Shown piece after piece: positions 1 through 4,988 of a stretch of 6,706 nt of DNA. Position 1 is the stretch's first letter. Every line of letters begins with the position of its first letter. Location of the stretch: NCBI GenBank assembly GCA_964250265.1, contig CAXUFG010000266.1, positions 1-6,706 of the forward strand, given 5' to 3'. This DNA comes from GCA-003244245 sp964250265 (GTDB lineage Bacteria; Actinomycetota; Actinomycetes; Mycobacteriales; Pseudonocardiaceae). The notes beneath the pieces are model-generated. The model did no database searches. It was not told the DNA's origin and worked only from the letters and a program-made list of their open reading frames with translations. The translations under genes and the position numbers were made by a program.

Positions 1-56
1 TCCGGAGTCGCGGTCACCGGACCAATCGTACAAACGATCTTCGCGCGTCGACTCAT
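1..56 (-). CDS. pyk: Pyruvate kinase, N-terminal fragment (runs off left edge)
   Basis: Pyruvate kinase converts phosphoenolpyruvate and ADP to pyruvate and ATP in the last step of glycolysis in the cytoplasm. Only the first 18 codons are in the window. Read on the minus strand from ATG at 56-54 they give MSRRAKIVCTIGPVTATP. The string KIVCTIGP is the conserved first beta strand of bacterial pyruvate kinases, which commonly begin with (T/S)RR-(T/G/A)-KIVCT-(L/I)-GPA. No Shine-Dalgarno sequence precedes the ATG; a TAGTGT -10-like element ends 8 nt upstream, so the mRNA may be leaderless. The gene lies downstream of lgt on the same strand, with a decayed gene between them. From memory, pyk lies close downstream of lgt in related actinobacteria. 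The fragment is short, but the motif match is specific. Confidence 0.85.
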   Translation of the reverse strand, partial: MSRRAKIVCTIGPVTATP

Positions 57-64
57 AGTCGGAC

Positions 65-70
65 ACACTA
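65..70 (-). promoter_or_regulatory. Candidate -10 element of pyk (leaderless start)
   Basis: The minus strand reads TAGTGT here, which fits the actinobacterial SigA -10 pattern TANNNT. It is followed by 8 nt (GTCCGACT) and then the pyk ATG. That spacing would put the transcription start at or beside the A of the ATG. No good -35 hexamer is seen at 16-18 nt, which is common for mycobacterial promoters. The assignment is an inference from spacing and the lack of a ribosome binding site. Confidence 0.4.
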
Positions 71-116
71 GCGGTGCATCTGGATCAATCCATGGCTGGC
101 AGGTGTCGAATGAGTG

Positions 117-375
117 TCAGATCCCGGCTGCACCGACGTACCTGGTCAGCCACTCGACAAGTGGTCGCTGGTGCGCCAGCCCTGCCGGACACGATCCAGG
201 CGGACGGAAGATCTTCCCAGTGCCGAACTCCGGCTCACCGAGCAACGCCACCATCGGAGCGCGAAACCTGGTCGTCGTAGACGGCCTTGTGGTCGCTGCG
301 GTAGGCCTTCGGGTTGTCTGCTGCTAGCCCTTCGTAGAAATCGACCGCGCGCTCGCCGAACCCCACGGGCCGCAT
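117..375 (-). pseudogene. Decayed DUF2461 (TIGR02453) family gene, frameshifted and internally deleted
   Basis: No intact gene lies between lgt and pyk, but the minus strand from ATG 375-373 reads as a DUF2461-type N-terminus with AVDFYEGLAADNPKAY and then HKAVYDDQV (codons 375 to 265). In that frame a stop follows about ten codons later. Dropping one base of the A-run at 264-266 (T-run on the coding strand) restores the family sequence RAPMVALLGEPEFGTGKIFRP (split here as RAPMVALLGEP, 263-231, and EFGTGKIFRP, 230-201). In intact members this is followed by YRDVRFS and a long central region. Here the reading jumps to a C-terminal-like RPLVEWLTRYVGA and a TGA at 119-117. From memory, family members are about 210-220 residues, so over half is missing. 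The function of DUF2461 proteins is unknown. The ATG lies 19 nt after the lgt stop, so the gene was probably once cotranscribed with lgt. The family assignment comes from remembered motifs. Confidence 0.75.
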
Positions 376-394
376 GCTAGCGGCGCTGCACACG

Positions 395-1270
395 TCAGGA
401 GGCGAGGGCCGGCTCTTTCGGCGCCGCCAGCGTGGCCGGGTCCTCCCTGCCCCGGCGAGCCATCGTCAGGTAGACCAGCGCCCCGAGGAACACCACCGCG
501 GATGTGATCACATTGATGCGCAGCCCAAAGATCATCGTGGCCGGATCGGAGCGCATCAGCTCGATCCAGAACCGGCCCGCGGTGTAGCCGGCGACATAGA
601 GGGCGAAGGCGCGCCCGTGACCGAGCTGAAAACGTCGATCGGCCCACACGACGAGCGCAGCGACCCCGAGGTTCCAGAGCATCTCGTAGAGGAAGGTCGG
701 GTGGACGATCTCCACCGGGGGACCCTGGGCGATCCCGTTGAGTGGGTCAAGGATGCCGGTGGCCGGATTTAGCCGGTCACGAATCTCCAGTCCCCAGGGC
801 AACGAGGTCGGGCCGCCGTAGAGCTCCTGGTTGAAGTAGTTGCCCAACCGGCCGATCGCCTGTGCAACGACGATGGCCGGCGCGACCGCGTCCATGAACG
901 CGGGCAGCGGGATACCCTTGCGCCGGCAGCCAATCCAGCCCCCGAAGGCCCCGAGCGCGATCGCCCCCCAGATGCCGAGCCCGCCCTTCCAGACCTCCAA
1001 CGCGGCGAGGGGGTCTCCACCGGCCCCGAAGTATTTATCCCAATCCGTGGCTACGTGGTAGAGACGGCCGCCAACCAGACCGAACGGCACCGCGAACACC
1101 GCGATGTCGGTCACTGCCCCGGCCTGACCTCCTCTCGCTTGCCAGCGACGTTCCCCCCACAGGATCGCCACGACGATCGCGGCGATGATGCACAGGGCGT
1201 AGGCACGGATCGGCACCGGCCCCAAGTACCAGACCCCCCGATCCGGACTGGGTATCGAACCGAGAAACAT
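395..1270 (-). CDS. lgt: Phosphatidylglycerol--prolipoprotein diacylglyceryl transferase
   Basis: Lgt transfers diacylglycerol from phosphatidylglycerol to the lipobox cysteine of prolipoproteins in the cytoplasmic membrane, the first step of lipoprotein maturation. From ATG 1270 the protein has 291 residues and several hydrophobic membrane segments. Visible family motifs are IPSPDRGVWYLGPVPIRAYAL near the N-terminus (IPSPDRGVWYLG, then PVPIRAYAL), GRLGNYFNQELYG at about 140-152 (the Lgt signature) and GRFWIELMR at about 232-240, which carries the essential C-terminal arginine. The HGG found in the E. coli enzyme is replaced by an IWG, as in the actinobacterial proteins I recall. The tail after the last membrane segment is only about 20 residues, unlike the long acidic tail of M. 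tuberculosis Lgt. The start is uncertain: ATG 1270 fits homologues best, GTG 1282 and ATG 1333 are in frame, and none has a clear Shine-Dalgarno sequence. It follows trpA on the same strand. Confidence 0.95.
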   Translation of the reverse strand: MFLGSIPSPDRGVWYLGPVPIRAYALCIIAAIVVAILWGERRWQARGGQAGAVTDIAVFAVPFGLVGGRLYHVATDWDKYFGAGGDPLAALEVWKGGLGIWGAIALGAFGGWIGCRRKGIPLPAFMDAVAPAIVVAQAIGRLGNYFNQELYGGPTSLPWGLEIRDRLNPATGILDPLNGIAQGPPVEIVHPTFLYEMLWNLGVAALVVWADRRFQLGHGRAFALYVAGYTAGRFWIELMRSDPATMIFGLRINVITSAVVFLGALVYLTMARRGREDPATLAAPKEPALAS

Positions 1271-1330
1271 CGCAGTAAGCACCGCGACACGGTATCTGCC
1301 GCCCAGACTGCTGACGCGTTCGCATACACC

Positions 1331-1431
1331 CATTCAGCGGGCACAGCCGGGGTAGAACGCACCCAAAACCACCCAGAGCCGGCCTCCGCGGGGTAACCGC
1401 CCCCCAAAACCCCCGCGTAGCCCGCTGAATG
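1331..1431 (-). repeat. 12-bp inverted repeat flanking the trpA-lgt spacer
   Basis: CATTCAGCGGGC at 1331-1342 is the exact reverse complement of GCCCGCTGAATG at 1420-1431, with 77 nt between. In the minus-strand mRNA the second arm ends with the ATG at 1333-1331, the most upstream in-frame start of lgt, so pairing would bury that start codon. The arm nearer trpA lies 19 nt after the trpA stop. It may act as a terminator, processing site or translational control element; no U-run follows, so a classical intrinsic terminator is unlikely. Confidence 0.6.
1362..1417 (-). other. G-rich spacer with nested hairpin between trpA and lgt
   Basis: Inside the long inverted repeat, the minus strand carries runs GGGGG-TTTT-GGGGGG (1414-1400) and GGG-T-GG-TTTT-GGG (1374-1362). 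A perfect 7-bp hairpin, CGCGGGG at 1387-1393 against CCCCGCG at 1411-1417, has a 17-nt loop. The G-runs could form a quadruplex in the transcript, or pair with the CCCCCC run at 1447-1442 just after the trpA stop. No reading frame in the spacer looks coding. Confidence 0.4.
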
Positions 1432-1449
1432 CGGAACGGGAGGGGGGAT

Positions 1450-2250
1450 TCAGGCCGGTTGCGGCGCGGGGCGGCGGACACCGGTGGCGAGATCGGCGGC
1501 CAGCGCGCGGACTCCGGGCTCACCGTCACCAGCGGCGGTGACGAAGGCTGAGCCGACGATCACGGCGTCGGCAAATGCTGCCACCTCGGCGGCTTGGGTA
1601 CCGTTGCGCACCCCGAGCCCGACGCCCACCGGCAGAGCTGGGGCAAGCTCTCGCACCCGGCTGACCAGGGTTCCCGCGGCGCTGCTCACGACGTCGCGGG
1701 CGCCGGTCACACCCATGAGCGAAGTCGCGTACAGGAAGCCACGGCTTGCGGCCGCGGTCGATGCCAGACGCTGGTCGGTAGATGAGGGGGCCACCAGGAA
1801 GATCCGGTCCAGGTCGTGCTCCTGCGCCGTGGCCAGCCAGTCGTGCGCCTCGTCGGGGATCAGATCGGGCGTGATGACGCCCAGCCCTCCGGCCGCGGCC
1901 AGGTCTCGGGCGAAGGCGTCCACGCCGTAGCGGTGCACCGGGTTCCAGTAGGTCATCACCACCGCCCGGCCACCGGCACCAGCGATCGACTCCACTATCG
2001 CAAGCACGTCACGTAGCCGCACGCCGCCGCGCAGGGCCGCCTCGGCGGCGGCCTGGATGGTCGGCCCGTCCAGCACCGGATCGGAATACGGGATCCCGAC
2101 CTCGACCAGATCGCAACCGCCATCCAGCATGGCGTGCAGCAGCGCCCGTGAGCCCTCCACCGTCGGGTAGCCGGCGGGCAGGTAACCGACCAAGGCGGCC
2201 CGATGCTCGGCACCGCAGGCCTCGAACAGTGGCGCCAGCCGAGCGGTCAC
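1450..2250 (-). CDS. trpA: Tryptophan synthase alpha subunit
   Basis: TrpA cleaves indole-3-glycerol phosphate to indole and glyceraldehyde 3-phosphate; the indole passes through a tunnel to TrpB. From GTG 2250 the protein is 266 residues, near the family's usual 260-270. The catalytic pair is present: Glu50 in VEVGIPYSDP and Asp61 in LDGPTIQAA, matching Glu49 and Asp60 of the Salmonella enzyme. The phosphate-binding segments GVTGAR and GVGLGVR and the strand IVGSA are also present. GTG 2250 is preferred because it gives a 4-nt GTGA overlap with the trpB stop, has GGA 5 nt upstream and keeps standard numbering. An in-frame ATG at 2277 would add 9 residues and a 31-nt overlap, and has GGTGA just before it, so it cannot be excluded. 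It is the last tryptophan gene here; lgt follows after a structured spacer. Confidence 0.97.
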   Translation of the reverse strand: MTARLAPLFEACGAEHRAALVGYLPAGYPTVEGSRALLHAMLDGGCDLVEVGIPYSDPVLDGPTIQAAAEAALRGGVRLRDVLAIVESIAGAGGRAVVMTYWNPVHRYGVDAFARDLAAAGGLGVITPDLIPDEAHDWLATAQEHDLDRIFLVAPSSTDQRLASTAAASRGFLYATSLMGVTGARDVVSSAAGTLVSRVRELAPALPVGVGLGVRNGTQAAEVAAFADAVIVGSAFVTAAGDGEPGVRALAADLATGVRRPAPQPA

Positions 2251-3491
2251 TGCTGTCCGTCCAAGAGGTTGAACCATTTCACCGCGGTGTCCACGTCCTT
2301 GTCTCCCCGGCCGGACAGATTGACCAGCAACAGCGCCCCATCGTCCAGCTCCGCGCCGAGCTGCAGCGCCCCGGCCACGGCATGCGCCGATTCGATCGCG
2401 GGGATGATCCCCTCGGTGCGGGACAGCAGCTGGAAGGCATCCATCGCCTGCGCATCGGTGATCGGCCGGTACTCGGCACGCCCGGTATCCTTGAGCCAGG
2501 AGTGCTCGGGTCCCACCCCGGGGTAGTCCAGCCCAGCGGAGATCGAGTGCGTCTCGATGGTCTGCCCATCGGAGTCCTGCAGCAGGTAGGACAGCGCGCC
2601 GTGCAGCATGCCGGGCTCGCCGGCCGACAGCGTCGCGGCGTGCCGTTTGGTGTGCACCCCGTCACCGGCGGCCTCGAAGCCGACCAGGCGAACGCTCGGG
2701 TCGTCGATGAACGGGTGGAAGATGCCGATCGCGTTCGAACCGCCACCCACGCACGCGGCCACCGCGTCCGGCAGCCGGCCGTAGCGGGCCAGCATCTGCT
2801 CTCGCGCCTCCAGCCCGATGACCCGGTGGAAATCGCGCACCATCACCGGGAACGGGTGCGGCCCGGCGACCGTGCCGAGGAGATAATGGGTGTGATCCAC
2901 ATTAGTGACCCAGTCCCGCAACGCTTCGTTGATAGCGTCTTTCAGAGTGCGGGATCCCGTCTTTACCGGCACCACCTCGGCGCCGAGCAGCCGCATCCGG
3001 GCGACGTTGAGCGCTTGACGCTCGGTGTCCACCTCGCCCATGTAGACCACACACTCCAGCCCGAGCAGCGCACATGCGGTCGCGGTCGCGACGCCATGCT
3101 GGCCCGCGCCGGTCTCCGCGATCACCCGCGGTTTCCCCATCCGCTGTGTGAGCAGCGCCTGGCCCAGAACGTTATTGATTTTGTGGGACCCGGTGTGATT
3201 GAGGTCTTCGCGTTTGAGCACGATCCGAGCCCCGCCGGCGTGCTCGGAGAGCCTGGGTACCTCGGTGATCGGCGAGGGCCGGCCGGTGTAGTCCGCGAGC
3301 AGGCCGTCCAGCCGCGCGGCGAACGCCGGATCCGAGCGGGCCGAGGCGTAGACGGTGGCGAGCTCGTCGAGGGCGGCAATAAGCGCCTCGGGCACGAAGC
3401 GGCCGCCGTAGCGTCCGAAGTGACCATGGGCATCAGGCTGGACGGGCGCACCGGTGGACGTGACAGCGTGGATGCCGACCACGCGACTCAC
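2247..3491 (-). CDS. trpB: Tryptophan synthase beta subunit
   Basis: TrpB is the PLP enzyme that joins indole and L-serine to give L-tryptophan, acting as an alpha2-beta2 complex with TrpA. The 414-residue protein has the expected length. It carries GRYGGRFVPEAL at 26-37 and the PLP lysine Lys104 in NHTGSHKINN. Glu126 sits in AETGAGQHG, and the phosphate loop CVGGGSNAIG lies at about 247-256. Also present are HSISAGLDYPGVGPEH at 315-330 and Ser393 in VNLSGRGDKD, which contacts the PLP ring nitrogen. All key residues are intact, so it should be active. It starts with GTG at 3491, which overlaps the trpC stop by 4 nt (GTGA); there is only a weak ribosome binding site, so translation is probably coupled to trpC. 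The family type is the classical TrpB1 that partners TrpA, not the stand-alone TrpB2. This is inferred from operon context and motif spacing. Confidence 0.98.
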   Translation of the reverse strand: MSRVVGIHAVTSTGAPVQPDAHGHFGRYGGRFVPEALIAALDELATVYASARSDPAFAARLDGLLADYTGRPSPITEVPRLSEHAGGARIVLKREDLNHTGSHKINNVLGQALLTQRMGKPRVIAETGAGQHGVATATACALLGLECVVYMGEVDTERQALNVARMRLLGAEVVPVKTGSRTLKDAINEALRDWVTNVDHTHYLLGTVAGPHPFPVMVRDFHRVIGLEAREQMLARYGRLPDAVAACVGGGSNAIGIFHPFIDDPSVRLVGFEAAGDGVHTKRHAATLSAGEPGMLHGALSYLLQDSDGQTIETHSISAGLDYPGVGPEHSWLKDTGRAEYRPITDAQAMDAFQLLSRTEGIIPAIESAHAVAGALQLGAELDDGALLLVNLSGRGDKDVDTAVKWFNLLDGQQ

Positions 3492-4297
3492 CGGGCCGGC
3501 TTCGGGCAGGCTGGGTGGGATCCTGCGGTGACCAGCTGGGTGACTGCGGCCTTGGGGTCGCCGCTGGTCACCAGCCCCTCCCCCACGAGCACCGCGTCGG
3601 CGCCCGCACCGGCGTAGGCCATCAGGTCGGCTGGCCCGCGCACCCCGGACTCGGCGACTCGGAGCACATCGGGTGGCAGTCCGGGCGCGATCTTGCTGAA
3701 GACCGCCGGGTTGACGTCCAGGGTGTGCAGGTCACGAGCGTTCACCCCGATCAGGGTCGCGCCGGCTTCCAATGCACGATCGGCCTCTTCGGCGGTGTGC
3801 ACCTCGACCAGCGCGGCCATCCCCAGCGACTCAACCCGGTCGACCAGCGCGACCAGCGCGTTCTGCTCCAGCGCGGCGACGATCAGCAGCACCACGTCCG
3901 CACCGTGCGCGCGGGCCTCGTGCACCTGGTAAGGGCTGACGATGAAGTCCTTTCGCAGCACCGGCACGTCCACCACGGCGCGGACGGCATCCAGGTCGGC
4001 CAGCGAGCCACCGAACCGCCGCCCCTCAGTGAGCACACTGATCATCCGGGCGCCGGCCTCGGCGTAGTCCGCGGCGAGCGCGGCCGGATCCGGGATGTCG
4101 GCCAGCATTCCGCGCGAGGGGCTGCGGCGCTTCACCTCCGCGATGACGCCGATCCCAGGACCCCGCAATGCACTGAGAGCATCCCGAGGGGCAGGTACCC
4201 GGGTGGCGCGCCGCTTGATCTCTGTGAATTCGATCACAGCTTCGCGGGCCGCGAGGTCGACTCTGACCCCTTCGAGGATCGTCTCCAGGACACTCAA
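3488..4297 (-). CDS. trpC: Indole-3-glycerol-phosphate synthase
   Basis: TrpC decarboxylates and cyclises carboxyphenylamino-deoxyribulose phosphate to indole-3-glycerol phosphate, on a TIM-barrel fold. From TTG 4297 the protein is 269 residues, about the family length. Active-site residues seen are Glu54 and Lys56 in IAEVKRRSPS, Lys116 in PVLRKDF, Glu165 in LVEVH, Asn186 in GVNARDL, and Glu216-Ser217 in AESGVRG. The phosphate site AGADAVLVGEGL is near the C-terminus. The reading frame is open further upstream to 4534, but that stretch lies in the membrane-protein gene and does not resemble TrpC. TTG 4297 is chosen because the sequence AAGGGGAG lies just upstream and the protein then begins like homologues (SVLETILEGV). 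It is monofunctional: no TrpF domain is fused. A 67-nt gap separates it from the gene before, and its stop overlaps the trpB start. Confidence 0.97.
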   Translation of the reverse strand: MSVLETILEGVRVDLAAREAVIEFTEIKRRATRVPAPRDALSALRGPGIGVIAEVKRRSPSRGMLADIPDPAALAADYAEAGARMISVLTEGRRFGGSLADLDAVRAVVDVPVLRKDFIVSPYQVHEARAHGADVVLLIVAALEQNALVALVDRVESLGMAALVEVHTAEEADRALEAGATLIGVNARDLHTLDVNPAVFSKIAPGLPPDVLRVAESGVRGPADLMAYAGAGADAVLVGEGLVTSGDPKAAVTQLVTAGSHPACPKPAR

Positions 4298-4301
4298 GCC
4301 T

Positions 4302-4309
4302 CTCCCCTT
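4302..4309 (-). promoter_or_regulatory. Ribosome binding site fixing the TTG start of trpC
   Basis: The minus strand reads AAGGGGAG, ending 4 nt before the TTG at 4297-4295. It is the strongest Shine-Dalgarno sequence in the operon and supports a rare TTG start where no ATG or GTG is suitably placed. It lies in the only intergenic gap within the trp block, so trpC is initiated independently and not by overlap coupling. Confidence 0.7.
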
Positions 4310-4364
4310 CCGCCCCCGTGCGCAGCCGGGTCTCGATGCTAGCTCCGGCCTGGTCGGCGACCCC

Positions 4365-4988
4365 TCACCGGGGGTGCCCCGGCGCGGTGGGGTCCTCGCC
4401 GGCGTCCATTCGCTCCCAGAGCCGCCCGTCTGGGAGCGCCTGCCCGTTCGGACGGGCCGTTGGCGTTTGATACCGGCGGCCCAGGCGTGGCATCCGGTGA
4501 CCGCGCAGCACCAGTGCGACACCCGCCGCGGCAAGGAGCACCGCTGCTACAGCGGCCAGTGCGGGACCCGCGAGAAGCACCGTGGCCGAACCCACCGGGA
4601 CGGACCGGGCTGGGCGCTGCGCCGCGGACATCGCGGCACCGGCGAGCCAACGCCCGTCGAGAACCCGCAGCACCGCGACGGTGGGCGGCACTGCCGCGCC
4701 AAGCAACAATGCGCCGAGTAGCCATCGCACCCATCCGCTACTCCCCAGCACCGCGGCCACCGCCGCCAGTGCGAGCACGGCCAGCGGGCCCAGCGCAGGC
4801 AGCACTGCCGAGCCAGCTAACCGCACCGGGACGATCCCGCGCAGCGGTGCCTGGACATCGATCTGCGCCCACCCGAGCGCCGCCGCGCCGCCGAGTGACG
4901 CCGATGCAGCGATCAGCGCCACGATGGTGGCTACTAGCGCCTTGCGCGATGGAGCGCGTTCACCCACGCAGCGATCCAGCGGGCTCAC
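4365..4988 (-). CDS. Tryptophan-operon-associated membrane protein (Trp_oprn_chp / TIGR02234 family)
   Basis: This 207-residue protein belongs to the actinobacterial family found between trpE and trpC (Rv1610 in M. tuberculosis). Its function is unknown. Four hydrophobic segments are visible at about 17-38, 60-81, 87-107 and 134-161. After the first comes GWAQIDV, and the cytoplasmic-looking tail has HRMPRLGRRY and LWERMDAGEDPT, both typical of the family as I remember it. A pair of tryptophan-containing loops (GSSGWVRW and DGRWLAG) lies between segments. It starts at GTG 4988 with GGGGA about 8 nt upstream, overlapping the last 29 nt of trpE; GTG 4967 is a weaker alternative. Its fixed position in the operon suggests a role linked to tryptophan or anthranilate, for example transport or membrane tethering, but nothing in the sequence proves it. 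Confidence 0.9.
   Translation of the reverse strand: MSPLDRCVGERAPSRKALVATIVALIAASASLGGAAALGWAQIDVQAPLRGIVPVRLAGSAVLPALGPLAVLALAAVAAVLGSSGWVRWLLGALLLGAAVPPTVAVLRVLDGRWLAGAAMSAAQRPARSVPVGSATVLLAGPALAAVAAVLLAAAGVALVLRGHRMPRLGRRYQTPTARPNGQALPDGRLWERMDAGEDPTAPGHPR
4368..4382 (-). repeat. Short GC hairpin at the end of the membrane-protein gene
   Basis: CCGGGG-GTG-CCCCGG is a perfect 6-bp inverted repeat with a 3-nt loop, spanning the last five sense codons before the stop at 4367-4365. There is no T-run after it, so it is not a classical terminator. It could pause polymerase, stabilise an mRNA end or simply reflect GC-rich coding sequence. Confidence 0.3.

Noticed and set aside
74..380. Three overlapping small plus-strand frames near the left edge
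   Set aside because: They lie opposite the DUF2461 remnant, whose protein matches on the minus strand explain the sequence better.
1442..1447. Intrinsic terminator directly after trpA
   Set aside because: The C-run after the stop can pair with downstream G-runs, but no U-run follows any stem. A Rho-independent terminator is not supported.
2148..3617. A 489-codon open frame on the plus strand opposite trpB
   Set aside because: It is antisense to trpB, which has every catalytic motif in place. The translation is arginine/glycine/histidine-rich with no recognisable domain, as expected of the complementary frame of a GC-rich gene.
3515..4342. A 275-codon plus-strand frame opposite trpC
   Set aside because: Same reason: it mirrors the codon pattern of trpC and shows no family motif.
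4298..4364. An internal promoter in the gap before trpC
   Set aside because: TAGCAT fits a -10 pattern, but no acceptable -35 lies at 16-18 nt. The gap otherwise holds only the trpC ribosome binding site.
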